Part shown: in pieces, positions 17,871 to 27,154 of the stretch
Position numbering within the stretch: position 1 is the first letter of the stretch
How the letters are laid out: every line of letters starts with the position of its first letter
From: Alphaproteobacteria bacterium PA4
Lineage (GTDB): Bacteria > Pseudomonadota > Alphaproteobacteria > Sphingomonadales > Sphingomonadaceae
Length of the DNA: 64,000 nucleotides
Reading direction: 5' to 3'
NCBI GenBank assembly: GCA_002256005.1
Contig: NKIQ01000011.1
Coordinates: 37,426 to 101,425, forward strand
Made by a program: the position numbers and the translations under genes
The notes under the pieces: model-generated
What the model was told of the DNA's origin: nothing
The model's database searches: none
The model's input: the letters and a program-made list of their open reading frames with translations, nothing else

Positions 17871-19114
17871 GCCCGGCCCGGCCCCTGCTGCGCGAGCCGA
17901 CCGACTGGTCGGCGGCCGCCCTGCGCGTCCGGCTGGCGCGCCGCCACCGCAGCGAGCGGCTGTTCCGCCTTGCCGGCCTCGGCGCGCTGCTGCTCGCCGG
18001 GCTGTTCCTCGCCTTTCTGCTCTTCACCATCATCCGCGATGGTGCCTCGGGTTTCCGCCACAGCGAAGTCGCGGTGACGGTGACCTTCGATCCCCAAAGC
18101 GTGCGCAGCGGCGATTATGTCGGCCTGATGCAGCGTTCGGCGCGGGCGTTGCCGGTGGCCGGTGACGTTGTCAGCGAAGGTGCCTGGGTGGCGCTGCGCG
18201 AGGCGGTGGCCGCCGATCCGGCGCTGGTCGGCCAGACGCGGACGATGTGGGTGCCGGCAAGGAGCAGTATCGACCTGCTCGCCAAGGGCAAGTTCGACCT
18301 CGCCCAGCCGGCGCTCAGCCGCGGCGTCAGCGATGCCGATGTCGCCGCCTGGCGCGCGCTTGCCGCTGCCGGCAGGCTGCGCCAGGGCTTCAACCTGGAT
18401 TTCCTCACCGGATCGGCCTCGACCAGCCCGGAGCTTGCCGGCATCTGGGGCGCGGCGCTCGGCTCGCTGCTGACGCTGGCCATCACCATCGCCATCGCCT
18501 TTCCGGTCGGCGTCTTCGCCGCCATCTATCTGCAGGAGTTCGCGCCGCGGAACCGCTGGACCGACCTCATCGAGGTCTCGATCAACAATCTCGCCGCGGT
18601 GCCCTCGATCATCTTCGGCCTGCTCGGCCTTGCCGTGTTCCTGAACTTCGCCGGCCTGCCGCGCTCGGCACCTTTGGTCGGCGGGCTGACGCTGGCGCTG
18701 ATGACGCTGCCGGTCATCGTCATCGCGGCGCGTGCCGCCATCGGCGCCGTGTCGCCCGGCGTGCGCGATGCGGCGCTGGCGGTCGGGGCTTCGCGATTGC
18801 AGACGGTGTTCGACCATGTGCTGCCCCAGGCGCTGCCCGGCATCCTGACCGGTACCATCATCGGCATGGCGCGCGCGCTTGGCGAAACCGCGCCATTGCT
18901 GCTGATCGGCATGCGAGCGTTCGTGGCCGATGTGCCGCATGGCCTGGCGGCGCCGGCGACGGTGCTGCCGGTGCAGATCTTCCTGTGGTCGGATGATGCC
19001 CAGCGCGGCTTCATCGAAAAGACATCGGCGGCGATCATCGTGCTGCTGCTGGTGCTGGTGCTGCTCAACAGCCTGGCCATCGTGCTGCGCAACCATTTCG
19101 AGAGGCGGGCATGA
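17867..19114 (+). CDS. pstA: Phosphate ABC transporter permease PstA
   Basis: 415 aa. After a first membrane helix there is a soluble insertion of about 150 residues (roughly 60-200) of the DUF3333 type found in PstA of this class, then five membrane helices and the EAA-like loop ([24 protein letters not shown]). Forms the channel with PstC. ATGA overlaps on both sides (pstC and pstB) imply coupled translation. Confidence 0.95.
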   Translation: MSPARPLLREPTDWSAAALRVRLARRHRSERLFRLAGLGALLLAGLFLAFLLFTIIRDGASGFRHSEVAVTVTFDPQSVRSGDYVGLMQRSARALPVAGDVVSEGAWVALREAVAADPALVGQTRTMWVPARSSIDLLAKGKFDLAQPALSRGVSDADVAAWRALAAAGRLRQGFNLDFLTGSASTSPELAGIWGAALGSLLTLAITIAIAFPVGVFAAIYLQEFAPRNRWTDLIEVSINNLAAVPSIIFGLLGLAVFLNFAGLPRSAPLVGGLTLALMTLPVIVIAARAAIGAVSPGVRDAALAVGASRLQTVFDHVLPQALPGILTGTIIGMARALGETAPLLLIGMRAFVADVPHGLAAPATVLPVQIFLWSDDAQRGFIEKTSAAIIVLLLVLVLLNSLAIVLRNHFERRA

Positions 19115-19923
19115 ACGCCATCAACTTCCCGGCCAACCAGCCGCCCGACCGTATCAGCGCCTCGATCGTGCCGAAGATGACGGCGCGCAATATCGATGTC
19201 TTCTATGGCGCCAAACAGGCGATCCGCAACGTCTCCATCGATTTCTCGCGGGAGCATGTCACCGCCTTCATCGGCCCGTCGGGCTGCGGCAAGTCGACGA
19301 TCCTGCGCTGCTTCAACCGCATGAACGACACCATCGAGGGCGCCCGTGTCACCGGCGAGATCCGCCTCGACGGCGTCGACATCACCAGCCCGGCGCTGGA
19401 CGTGGTGCAGCTGCGCGCCCGCGTCGGCATGGTGTTCCAGAAACCCAATCCCTTTCCCAAATCCATCTATGAAAACATCGCCTATGGCCCGCGCATCCAT
19501 GGCCTTGCCGCCAGCCGCGCCGATCTCGATGGCGTCGTCGAAAGCGCCCTGCGCCGCGCCGGCCTGTGGGACGAGGTCAAGGACCGGCTGAAGGACAGCG
19601 GCACGACGCTGTCCGGCGGCCAGCAGCAGCGGCTGTGCATCGCCCGCGCCATCGCCGTCGATCCTGAGGTGATCCTGATGGACGAGCCCTGCTCGGCGCT
19701 CGATCCGGTGGCGACGGCAAAGATCGAGGAGCTGATCGACGATCTGCGCGGCCGCTATGCCATCGTCATCGTCACCCACAACATGCAGCAGGCCGCGCGG
19801 GTCAGCCAGCGCACCGCCTTTTTCCACAATGGCGCCATGGTCGAATATGGCGAAACCTCGATGATCTTCACCAACCCGGTCCAGGCACGCACCAAGGACT
19901 ATATCACCGGCCGCTACGGCTGA
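19111..19923 (+). CDS. pstB: Phosphate ABC transporter ATP-binding protein
   Basis: 270 aa. Walker [10 protein letters not shown], signature LSGGQQQR, Walker B VILMDEP with Ser-Ala-Leu-Asp, and the switch His in VTHNMQQ are all present. It carries the PstB-typical [14 protein letters not shown] segment. Powers phosphate import at the cytoplasmic face. Overlaps pstA by 4 bp; phoU follows 11 bp later. Confidence 0.98.
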   Translation: MNAINFPANQPPDRISASIVPKMTARNIDVFYGAKQAIRNVSIDFSREHVTAFIGPSGCGKSTILRCFNRMNDTIEGARVTGEIRLDGVDITSPALDVVQLRARVGMVFQKPNPFPKSIYENIAYGPRIHGLAASRADLDGVVESALRRAGLWDEVKDRLKDSGTTLSGGQQQRLCIARAIAVDPEVILMDEPCSALDPVATAKIEELIDDLRGRYAIVIVTHNMQQAARVSQRTAFFHNGAMVEYGETSMIFTNPVQARTKDYITGRYG

Positions 19924-19934
19924 AAGATGAACTG

Positions 19935-20660
19935 ATGGCCGATACCACTGCCCATACCGTCAAGTCCTTCGATGGCGACATCGCGCAATTGCGCTCGATA
20001 ATCAGCCGCATGGGCGGGCTGTGCGAGGCGCAGATCGCCGCCGCCATCGATGCGCTCGTCACCCGTAATGTCGATGCCGCCGCCGCGGTGGTGGCGGCCG
20101 ACAAGCGCATCGATGTGCTGGAAGCGGAGGCCGAGGCGATGGCCGTGCGCATCATCGCGCTGCGCGCCCCGCTGGCCGGCGACCTGCGCGAGATCGTCGC
20201 CGCGCTGAAGATCGCCGGCGTCCTCGAACGCATCGGCGACTATGCCAAGAACATCGCCAAGCGCGCGGCGACGCTGGCGCTGGCACCACCGATCGGCCCG
20301 GTCATCATCGTGCCTGAAATGGCCCGCGTCGTCACCGGCATGATCAAGGACGTGCTCGACGCCTTTGTCGATCGCGACGATGCGCTGGCGCGGTCGGTGT
20401 GCGAGCGCGACCAGGGCGTCGATGATTTCTACAACAGCCTGTTCCGCTCGCTGCTGACCTTCATGATGGAAAACCCGCACTACATCACGCCGTCGACGCA
20501 CCTGCTGTTCATCGCCAAGAACCTGGAACGGATCGGCGACCATGCCACCAGCGTCGGCGAGATGGTGCATTTCGCCGTGACCGGCGAACACATCACCGAG
20601 CGCCCGAAGAGCGACAACACCGCCACCATCACCCCGCACAATCCAAGCCCGAGGGAGTAA
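19935..20660 (+). CDS. phoU: Phosphate signalling protein PhoU
   Basis: 241 aa, all-helical, with the two PhoU repeats visible: LAGDLREIVAALKIAGVLERIGDYAKNIA in the first half and FIAKNLERIGDHATSVGEMVHF in the second. These contain the E/DxxxD metal-binding motifs. PhoU links Pst transport to PhoR kinase output (family knowledge). Cytoplasmic. Four bp separate it from phoB. Confidence 0.97.
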   Translation: MADTTAHTVKSFDGDIAQLRSIISRMGGLCEAQIAAAIDALVTRNVDAAAAVVAADKRIDVLEAEAEAMAVRIIALRAPLAGDLREIVAALKIAGVLERIGDYAKNIAKRAATLALAPPIGPVIIVPEMARVVTGMIKDVLDAFVDRDDALARSVCERDQGVDDFYNSLFRSLLTFMMENPHYITPSTHLLFIAKNLERIGDHATSVGEMVHFAVTGEHITERPKSDNTATITPHNPSPRE

Positions 20661-20664
20661 CCGC

Positions 20665-21381
20665 ATGCGCCCGAAAATCCTGCTGGTCGAAGACGATGCC
20701 AATCTGGTTGAACTGGTCAGCTACAATCTGGAAAAGGAAGGCTTTGACGTCATCCGCACCGGCGATGGTGAGGAAGCGCTGGTGCTGGCCCAGGAGGACA
20801 AGCCCGATCTCGTCATCCTCGACTGGATGATCGCCAATCTGTCGGGCATCGAGGTCTGCCGCCGCCTGCGCCGTGCGCCTGCCACCGCCAATCTGCCGAT
20901 CGTCATGCTGACAGCGCGCGCCGAGGAGGCCGATCGCATCCGTGGCCTCGAAACCGGTGCCGATGATTATATCACCAAGCCGTTCAGCCCGCGCGAACTC
21001 ATCGCCCGGCTGCGCGCCGTGCTGCGCCGGCTGCGCCCGGCGCTGTCCGGCGGCAATCTTGACTATGCCGGCATCACCATGGACACCTCGGCGCATCGCG
21101 TCACCCGCGATGGCCGCACCGTGCAGCTGGGGCCGACGGAGTTCCGCCTGCTCCGCCACTTCCTCGAACACCCCGGCCGCGTCTTCAGCCGCGAGCAATT
21201 GCTCGATGCCGTCTGGGGCCGCGATGTCTATGTCGAACAGCGCACCGTCGATGTGCACATCCGCCGGCTGCGCAAGGCGGTGAATAGCACGTCGGGGACG
21301 GAAGAACTGCCCGATGTCATCCGCACCGTGCGCTCCGCCGGCTATGCGCTGGATGCGGAGCCCGTGCTGGTGCGCGCCTGA
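20665..21381 (+). CDS. phoB: Phosphate regulon response regulator PhoB
   Basis: 238 aa. Receiver domain with the acidic pair (EDD), phospho-acceptor Asp in VILDWM and Lys in TKPFSPREL. A winged-helix OmpR/PhoB DNA-binding domain follows (GPTEFRLLRHFLEHPGRVFSREQLLDAVWG, VDVHIRRLRKA). Binds Pho boxes such as the one before pstS. Last gene of the operon. Confidence 0.97.
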   Translation: MRPKILLVEDDANLVELVSYNLEKEGFDVIRTGDGEEALVLAQEDKPDLVILDWMIANLSGIEVCRRLRRAPATANLPIVMLTARAEEADRIRGLETGADDYITKPFSPRELIARLRAVLRRLRPALSGGNLDYAGITMDTSAHRVTRDGRTVQLGPTEFRLLRHFLEHPGRVFSREQLLDAVWGRDVYVEQRTVDVHIRRLRKAVNSTSGTEELPDVIRTVRSAGYALDAEPVLVRA

Positions 21382-21718
21382 CACCGAAGCGCATGGACAT
21401 GAACGGGTAGGAAGCGCCTCCGGCGTCCCGGATCGGTGTCCGGGATGACGGGGCCGCAGGCCCCAGACCCCATTTCGCTTTCATCGGGCCTGGAAAACCG
21501 CCTGCGGTGCCGTGCACCAGCCAGTTAATGGGGTCTGGGGCCTACGGCCCCAGCCGCCGGAGGCTCTGCTTGGCGCCGATGCGTCATGGCTAATGCGATC
21601 TGGTGAAAGGCGCCGACATCCGATGGCCTGAACGACGTGTCGCACGTCAGCCCCCTTTGCGTTCGCCGCGCCAGCCGCTAAACAGCTGACGTTTACGTAA
21701 CCGGGGCTTTGAAATCTC
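21382..21718. repeat. 337-bp gene-free stretch with two inverted repeat copies
   Basis: Two copies of the GCCTCCGGCGGC/GGGGCC family lie here in opposite orientation: copy A at 21414-21475 and copy B at 21527-21565. Segments 21461-21474 and 21527-21540 are perfect 14-bp complements, so the pair could form one large hairpin after phoB. Copy A is interrupted by a small TCCCGGA...TCCGGGA palindrome (21426-21445). The rest shows no coding signal; 21687-21700 may be a regulator site for the next gene. Confidence 0.75.
21687..21700. promoter_or_regulatory. Candidate regulator site TGACGTTTACGTAA
   Basis: ACGT-TT-ACGT with TTACGTAA palindromic core, 18 bp before the SDR start. It resembles sites of regulators of fatty-acid or branched-chain catabolism in proteobacteria (LiuR-type). 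By-eye match only. Confidence 0.3.
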
Positions 21719-22615
21719 ATGACAATGCGTTTCGACAATCAGGTGGCCATCGTGACCGGCGCCGGCGGCGGCCTTGGCCGCGCCTATGCGCTGGAGCTGG
21801 CGCGGCGCGGTGCCAAGGTCGTGGTCAATGATCTGGGCGGCGCCCGCGATGGTTCGGGCAGCTCGCTGTCGGCGGCGCAGACCGTCGTCGACGAGATCAC
21901 CGCGATGGGCGGCGAGGCGATGGCCAATGGTGCCAGCGTCACCGATGCCGCTGCCGTCGAGAAGATGGTCGCCGTCGTCAAGGAACGCTGGGGCCGCATC
22001 GACATCCTGATCAACAACGCCGGCATCCTGCGCGACAAGACCTTTGTGAAGATGAGCCATGACGATTTCCGCCAGGTGCTCGACGTGCATCTGATGGGCA
22101 GCGTCATCTGCACCAAGGCGGTGTGGGAGATCATGCGCGAACAGGCCTATGGCCGCATCCTGATGACGACCAGCTCGACCGGTCTCTATGGCAATTTCGG
22201 CCAGGCCAATTATGGCGCCGCCAAGCTCGGTCTCGTCGGCCTGATGAAGACGCTGGTGCTGGAAGGCGCCAAATACAATGTCCGCTGCAACACCATCGCG
22301 CCGCTGGCCGCCACCCGCATGACCGAGGATCTGATGCCGGCGGAACTGCTGGCCAGGATGGGCCCGGAAACCGTGGTGCCGGCTGCCGTCTATCTGGTGA
22401 GCACCGATGCGCCGACCAACGCCATCATCAACGCCGGCGGCGGCGGTTTCGAACGCGCCTATGTGACGCTGACCAAGGGCATCCATGTTGCGCCTGAGGA
22501 CATGACCGCCGAAACCGTGGCGGCGCGCTTTGCCGAGATCAGCGACCGCACCGGTGAAGTGGTGCCGGACACGGGTTCGGCGCAGGGCGCCATGGCGCTG
22601 GGCGGCGGCCAGTAA
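21719..22615 (+). CDS. SDR-family dehydrogenase (3-hydroxyacyl-CoA-type)
   Basis: 298 aa. NAD(P) motif TGAGGGLGRA, NNAG at about residues 98-101, catalytic Ser in TTSSTG and YxxxK as YGAAK. A long insert after the first strand (NDLGGARDGSGSS) and the C-terminal extension are typical of the group related to the dehydrogenase domain of multifunctional beta-oxidation enzyme type 2. Likely oxidises a 3-hydroxyacyl-CoA; exact substrate not read from sequence. Starts ATG 21719 (21725 possible). Cytoplasmic. Confidence 0.88.
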   Translation: MTMRFDNQVAIVTGAGGGLGRAYALELARRGAKVVVNDLGGARDGSGSSLSAAQTVVDEITAMGGEAMANGASVTDAAAVEKMVAVVKERWGRIDILINNAGILRDKTFVKMSHDDFRQVLDVHLMGSVICTKAVWEIMREQAYGRILMTTSSTGLYGNFGQANYGAAKLGLVGLMKTLVLEGAKYNVRCNTIAPLAATRMTEDLMPAELLARMGPETVVPAAVYLVSTDAPTNAIINAGGGGFERAYVTLTKGIHVAPEDMTAETVAARFAEISDRTGEVVPDTGSAQGAMALGGGQ

Positions 22616-22621
22616 GCGATA

Positions 22622-22651
22622 GCGCCGGGGCCCGCCTGCGGGTCCCGGCGC
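22622..22651 (+). terminator. GC-rich hairpin after the SDR gene
   Basis: GCGCCGGG at 22622-22629 pairs with CCCGGCGC at 22644-22651, with extra pairing inside. It begins seven bases after the SDR stop. No T-run, so activity is uncertain. Confidence 0.4.
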
Positions 22652-22750
22652 CTGTCCAGCGGCGCTTAACGCGACACTAGCGCGACGCCTCAATCGCGCT
22701 TTCGAATTCCGCTAAGTTCTTGTAAAATATGGCGAAAACGCCGGAGACCC

Positions 22751-23137
22751 TCAGGCGGCCAGCGCCCGCACGATCGCCCAGCCGCTGAGCATGGCCAGCA
22801 CGCCCCAGGTGCCCAGCACGCCGATGACGCGATAGGGGTTGGCCCCGGTCTTGGCCATGCCGATGGCGTGCGCCACGCGGGCGATGACCAGCACGCCGCC
22901 GGCGACGCCGAGCAGCACCGGCGCCCGCTGCACCGACACTTCGATGCTGCCCATCAGGATCAGGCAGATCGGCACATATTCGGCGAAATTGGCATGGGCG
23001 CGGATGCGGCCGAGCAGCAGCGCATCGCCGCCATCACCCAGCGACACCTGCGCGGACTGGCGCACCTGCACCACCTGCCACGACAGGATGACGAACAACA
23101 GGCCGAGCAGCCCGGCGGTCAGCAGTGTAACGGTCAT
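22751..23137 (-). CDS. MAPEG-family inner membrane protein
   Basis: 128 aa with four hydrophobic helices. The segment RIRAHANFAEYVPICLILM is the MAPEG hallmark (R-x-H-x-N-x-x-E-x-P), and the second half has RVAHAIGM. This matches the short bacterial YecN-like MAPEG group. Bacterial members may bind glutathione, but activity here is unknown. Follows bamD on the same strand after 21 bp. Confidence 0.9.
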   Translation of the reverse strand: MTVTLLTAGLLGLLFVILSWQVVQVRQSAQVSLGDGGDALLLGRIRAHANFAEYVPICLILMGSIEVSVQRAPVLLGVAGGVLVIARVAHAIGMAKTGANPYRVIGVLGTWGVLAMLSGWAIVRALAA

Positions 23138-23158
23138 GTCAGCCCCCTCAGCGCCCGC

Positions 23159-23965
23159 TCAGCCGGCGGCCGGCGCCGGGCGCGGCGCCTTTTTGGCGAT
23201 CAACGCATAGCTGCGCTCATACCATTTCGAGCCGGGGTAATTGTTGCCCAGCACCGCCGCCGTCTTGCGGGCTTCCTCCGGCAGGCCCAGCGCCAGATAG
23301 GTTTCGACCAGCCGGTGCAGCGCTTCGGGCGTGTGGCTGGTCGTGTCATACTGGTCGATGACGGTACGGAACCGGCTGATGGCGGCGAGGTAGAGGCCCT
23401 GGTTCTGGTAGAAGCGGCCGACCTCCATCTCCTTGCCGGCGAGGTGATCGCGGGCCAGGTCGATCTTCAGCCGGGCATCGGCGGCATAATCGGTGTTGGG
23501 ATAGCGGCGGATCAGCTCGCCAAAGGCATCCAGCGCCTGCTGGGTAATCTTCTGGTCGCGCTGCACGCCGGAAATCTGCTCATAATAGCTGACGGCGATC
23601 ATGTAATAGGCATAGGGCGCCTCGCGGCTGCCGGGGTGCAGCGACAGGAAGCGCTGGGCGGCGCCGATGGCCTCGGCATAATCCTGGGCGACGAAATAGG
23701 AAAAGGCGCTCATCAGCTGGGCGCGGCGCGCCCAGATCGAATAGGGGTGCTGGCGCTCGACCTCGTCGAACATCGCCGCCGCGGTCTTGTACTGCTGGCG
23801 GTCGAGATTGTCCTTGGCGACCAGATACAGCGTCTCGACATCGCGGGCGATGTAGCTCTGGTCCTTCTTGCCCTTGTTGGTCGCGCAGCCGGCGAGCGCG
23901 AGGCCGGCGGCAACAATGAGCAGGCCAGAGCGAAACAGGGTGGGGCGAAACACGCGGGTCATCAT
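23159..23965 (-). CDS. bamD: Outer membrane assembly lipoprotein BamD
   Basis: 268 aa. Signal peptide with lipobox LAGC (Cys about residue 27). The mature part holds five TPR-like repeats, including QQYKTAAAMFDEVERQHPYSIWARRAQLM and the DAFGELIRRYPNTDYA repeat, as in BamD/ComL. Sits on the inner leaflet of the outer membrane within the Bam complex that folds beta-barrels. Two adjacent ATG codons at 23965 and 23962 are equivalent starts. Confidence 0.95.
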   Translation of the reverse strand: MMTRVFRPTLFRSGLLIVAAGLALAGCATNKGKKDQSYIARDVETLYLVAKDNLDRQQYKTAAAMFDEVERQHPYSIWARRAQLMSAFSYFVAQDYAEAIGAAQRFLSLHPGSREAPYAYYMIAVSYYEQISGVQRDQKITQQALDAFGELIRRYPNTDYAADARLKIDLARDHLAGKEMEVGRFYQNQGLYLAAISRFRTVIDQYDTTSHTPEALHRLVETYLALGLPEEARKTAAVLGNNYPGSKWYERSYALIAKKAPRPAPAAG

Positions 23966-24056
23966 GGCGCTTTCCTAGGTCGAATTCGCGTCACTGGCTA
24001 TAGCGCGATTGCGCCGCCCAGCCATGCCGGTCGCGGCTGAACCGGGGATGAGCGGC

Positions 24057-24572
24057 TCAGCGCCCGCGAAAGCCGATCTGGCCCAGCAACTCCCACGGCC
24101 CATCGCAATAGCGCCAGACGGCGATGGCGACGGCCTGGGTGCGGAAGGGCGCCACCGCCGCCTCCAGCCGGAGCAGCGTCGCCCTGGCTTCCGCCGGCGT
24201 CACCTTGTTCTGGAGGGTCAGGTGCGGCTGGAAACCGGCGCGGTCCTGCGGGATCAGCAGCGTGTCCCAGCCGGCGGCGAGCTCGGCGCGCACGGCTTCC
24301 AGTTCCGGGCTGTGCAGCTTCAGCGCCACGCCGCCGCCCAGCGACTTCAGGCCGGTGACGGCAATCTCCGGTGGCGGCACCTCGCCACAGACCACCCGCA
24401 GCCGCCGCTTCACCGCCGCCAGCTCGCGCCCCGGCAGCTGGTGGAACAGGCTGATGTGCGCCGGCACACGGTTCAGCGCCGGGGGATAATGCGCGCGGCG
24501 CAGCGCCTCGCAGCGGGCCTGATCGGCGGGGGGCAGCAGGGCGGTGAGGATGAGGGGGCGGGGGTCGGACAT
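24057..24572 (-). CDS. 2'-5' RNA ligase-like 2H phosphoesterase
   Basis: 171 aa. The two HxT/S motifs of the 2H superfamily are seen as AHISLFHQL (about residue 39) and PHLTLQNKV (about residue 116). Length fits the ThpR/LigT-like group, which acts on 2',3'-cyclic or 2'-5' phosphodiester bonds. The biological substrate is unknown. Cytoplasmic. Located between bamD and a repeat-type terminator. Confidence 0.85.
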   Translation of the reverse strand: MSDPRPLILTALLPPADQARCEALRRAHYPPALNRVPAHISLFHQLPGRELAAVKRRLRVVCGEVPPPEIAVTGLKSLGGGVALKLHSPELEAVRAELAAGWDTLLIPQDRAGFQPHLTLQNKVTPAEARATLLRLEAAVAPFRTQAVAIAVWRYCDGPWELLGQIGFRGR

Positions 24573-24587
24573 GGTGGGGACTTGGGG

Positions 24588-24637
24588 AAAAAAAGGGCCT
24601 CCGGCGGCTGGGGCCTCAGGCCCCCGCCGCCGGAGGC
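24588..24637 (-). terminator. Rho-independent terminator built from a dispersed repeat
   Basis: On the minus strand the aldehyde dehydrogenase stop is followed by a perfect 12-bp stem (24597-24608 with 24626-24637), an inner GGGGCC-TCA-GGCCCC hairpin, and then seven T residues (A-run 24588-24594). The stem is a copy of the GCCTCCGGCGGC repeat family. Confidence 0.85.
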
Positions 24638-24641
24638 AGAA

Positions 24642-26084
24642 TCACATGTCCCCCGCCCGCCGCCGGATGACCAGATTGCGGATTTCGGTCATGTCTTCCA
24701 TGGCGAAGCGGATGCCTTCGCGGCCGAGGCCCGAATCCTTGACGCCGCCATAGGGCATGTTGTCGACGCGGTAGCTGGGCACGTCGTTGATGACGACGCC
24801 GCCGACATCGAGCCGGTCCCAGGCCTTCAGCATCTTGAACAGGTCGCGGGTGAAGAGGCCGGCCTGCAGGCCGAACTTGCTGTCGTTGACCTCGGCGAGC
24901 GCGGCATCGAAATCGGTGAAGCGCGAGAAGAAGGCGACCGGGCCAAAGGCTTCCTCGCGATAGAGGTGGCAGTCGCGCGGTACGCCTTCGAGCAGGGTGG
25001 CGGCGAGCATGGCGCCGTCGCGGGTGCCGCCGCAGAGCAATGTGGCGCCGGCGGCGCGGGCCTCGGCGATCCAGCCGTCGAGCCGGGCGGCTTCCTTCAC
25101 ATCGATCATCGGGCCGATGAAGGTGGCTTCGTCGCTGGGGTTGCCGGCGATCAGCGCGCGTGTGCGGCTGACCAGCTTGTCGCGGAAGGCGTCATAGACA
25201 TCGGCATGGACGATGATGCGCTGCACGCCGATGCAGGACTGGCCGGACTGGTAGAAGGCGCCGAACACGGTGCGATCGGCGGCATCGTCGAGATCGGCGT
25301 CGCGGTCGATGATCACCGCGGCATTGCCGCCGAGTTCGAGCACGACCTTCTTTTTCCCCGCGCGCGCCTTCAGGTCCCAGCCGACATCGGGCGAGCCGGT
25401 GAAGCTGAGCAATTTCAGCCGGTCATCGGTGGTGAACAGGTCGGCGCCCTCGCGATGGGCCGGCAGGATCGAGAAGGCGCCCGGCGGCAGCGCGGTTTCG
25501 GCGAGCACTTCGCCGATGATGATGGCACCCAGCGGCGTGCGGCTGGCCGGTTTCATGACGAACGGGCAGCCGACGGCGATGGCCGGGGCGATCTTGTGGG
25601 CGGCGAGGTTGAGCGGGAAGTTGAAGGGCGAAATGAAGCTGCACGGGCCGATCGGCACGCGCTTCCACATGCCCTGATAGCCTTTGGCGCGCGGGCTGAT
25701 GTCGAGCGGCTGCACTTCGCCGGTCATCCGCACGCTTTCCTCGGCGGCGATGCGGAAGGTGTCGATCAGCCGGCCGACCTCGCCGCGCGAATCGCGGATG
25801 GGCTTGCCGGCCTCGATGCACAGCGCCGCCGCCAGTTCCTCGGCGCGCTCGGTAAAGCGGGTGACGCAATGGGCGAGCACGGCCTGGCGTTCATAGGCGG
25901 CCATGCGCGCCATCGGCTCGGCGGCCGCCACCGCCGCGGCGATGCCGCGATCGATGGTGGCGGCATCGGCCATGGCGACACGGGTGGCGATTTCGCCGGT
26001 GAATTTGTCGGTGATGGCAAGATCGGTGTTGGGCTGCTCCGCCCTGTTGGCGAGGTAGAGCGGATAGTGCGGGCGCAGCGCCAT
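24642..26084 (-). CDS. NAD(P)-dependent aldehyde dehydrogenase
   Basis: 480 aa, normal ALDH length. Catalytic Cys in GQSCIGVQR, general-base Glu in LELGGNA, Asn in SPFNFPLN, and cofactor contact KPASRTPL. Oxidises an aldehyde to its acid; the sequence is closest by eye to the lactaldehyde/phosphonoacetaldehyde-type ALDHs, substrate undetermined. Lies 40 bp after a quinone oxidoreductase gene and ends at a strong terminator, so it is likely the last gene of an oxyR-led run. Confidence 0.92.
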   Translation of the reverse strand: MALRPHYPLYLANRAEQPNTDLAITDKFTGEIATRVAMADAATIDRGIAAAVAAAEPMARMAAYERQAVLAHCVTRFTERAEELAAALCIEAGKPIRDSRGEVGRLIDTFRIAAEESVRMTGEVQPLDISPRAKGYQGMWKRVPIGPCSFISPFNFPLNLAAHKIAPAIAVGCPFVMKPASRTPLGAIIIGEVLAETALPPGAFSILPAHREGADLFTTDDRLKLLSFTGSPDVGWDLKARAGKKKVVLELGGNAAVIIDRDADLDDAADRTVFGAFYQSGQSCIGVQRIIVHADVYDAFRDKLVSRTRALIAGNPSDEATFIGPMIDVKEAARLDGWIAEARAAGATLLCGGTRDGAMLAATLLEGVPRDCHLYREEAFGPVAFFSRFTDFDAALAEVNDSKFGLQAGLFTRDLFKMLKAWDRLDVGGVVINDVPSYRVDNMPYGGVKDSGLGREGIRFAMEDMTEIRNLVIRRRAGDM

Positions 26085-26124
26085 GGGGGAGGTCCTTTTT
26101 GCGGTCAGCGCCCGATAGCGCCGC

Positions 26125-27099
26125 TCATACGGTCAGCACAACCTTGCCGGTCGCCTTGCGATCCATCATCCAGCGAATGGCGGCCGGGCCTTCGTCGAGC
26201 GTGAAGTGGCGCGAGACATGCGGCTTCAGCTTCCCGGAATTGTACCAGGCCAGCAGCTCCGCCATGTTCTCGCGGTGCAGCGGCGCTTCGGCCTGGGTGA
26301 AGGCGCCCCAGAACACGCCGACGATGCTGGCGCCCTTGATCAGCGGCAGGTTGAGCGGCAGCGACGGGATGGCGCCACCGGCAAAGCCGACGACGAGGTA
26401 GCGGCCGTTCCAGGCGATGCTGCGGAACGCCGGCTCGGCAAAGCGGTCGCCGACCGGATCATAGACGACATCGACGCCGCGGCCGCCGGTAAGCGCCTTG
26501 ACGCGGTCCTTCAGGTCTTCCGTCGCATAGTTGATGACCTCGTCGGCGCCATATTCACGGCACAGCGCCAGCTTCTCGTCGGAGGAGGCGGCGGCGATGA
26601 CCCTGGCGCCCATCACCTTGCCGAGCTCGACGGCAGTGAGGCCGACACCGCCGGCCGCGCCCAGCACCAGCAGCGTCTCGCCGGGTTGCAGGCGGGCGCG
26701 CTGCTTCAGGGCGTGGTGGGAGGTGCCATAGGTCATGGTGAAGCCGCTGGCGATGTCGAAGGGCATGTCACCGGGGATCGGCACGACCTGGGCGCGGTTG
26801 GCGATCACCGCTTCGGCGAAGCAGCCATTGCCGGTCATGGCGACGACGCGGTCACCGATCTTCAGGTCGGTGATGCCTTCGCCGACGGCGTCGATGACCC
26901 CGGCGGCTTCCCCGCCCGGCGAAAAGGGCAGGGCGGGTTTGAACTGGTAGAGGTTCTGGATGATCAGCGTGTCGGGGAAATTGACGCCGGCGGCATGGAC
27001 CTTGACGCGCACCTGGCCCTTGCCGGGTTCGGGCAGCGGAATATCCTGCACCACCAGCTTTTCCGGCATGCCATGTTCAACGCACAATACGGCCTTCAT
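26125..27099 (-). CDS. NADPH:quinone oxidoreductase, MDR family
   Basis: 324 aa from the ATG at 27099, with GGGGAG upstream; the longer frame to 27192 overlaps oxyR. Medium-chain dehydrogenase/reductase without structural zinc Cys. Quinone-reductase pattern AGVNFPDTLI near the N-terminus, nucleotide motif GAAGGVGLTAVELGK, and DVVYDPVGD. Reduces quinones or enoyl carbonyls with NADPH. Between oxyR and aldehyde dehydrogenase, which suggests carbonyl/oxidant defence. Cytoplasmic. Confidence 0.9.
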   Translation of the reverse strand: MKAVLCVEHGMPEKLVVQDIPLPEPGKGQVRVKVHAAGVNFPDTLIIQNLYQFKPALPFSPGGEAAGVIDAVGEGITDLKIGDRVVAMTGNGCFAEAVIANRAQVVPIPGDMPFDIASGFTMTYGTSHHALKQRARLQPGETLLVLGAAGGVGLTAVELGKVMGARVIAAASSDEKLALCREYGADEVINYATEDLKDRVKALTGGRGVDVVYDPVGDRFAEPAFRSIAWNGRYLVVGFAGGAIPSLPLNLPLIKGASIVGVFWGAFTQAEAPLHRENMAELLAWYNSGKLKPHVSRHFTLDEGPAAIRWMMDRKATGKVVLTV

Positions 27100-27154
27100 C
27101 GCCAATCTCCCCAAGGATTTGCCCGCACCATAGTTGCGGTGGCCTGCCTGTCCA

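Noticed and set aside
24009..26204. 731-codon frame on the + strand
   Set aside because: Antisense to the RNA ligase-like and aldehyde dehydrogenase genes, which have intact motifs.
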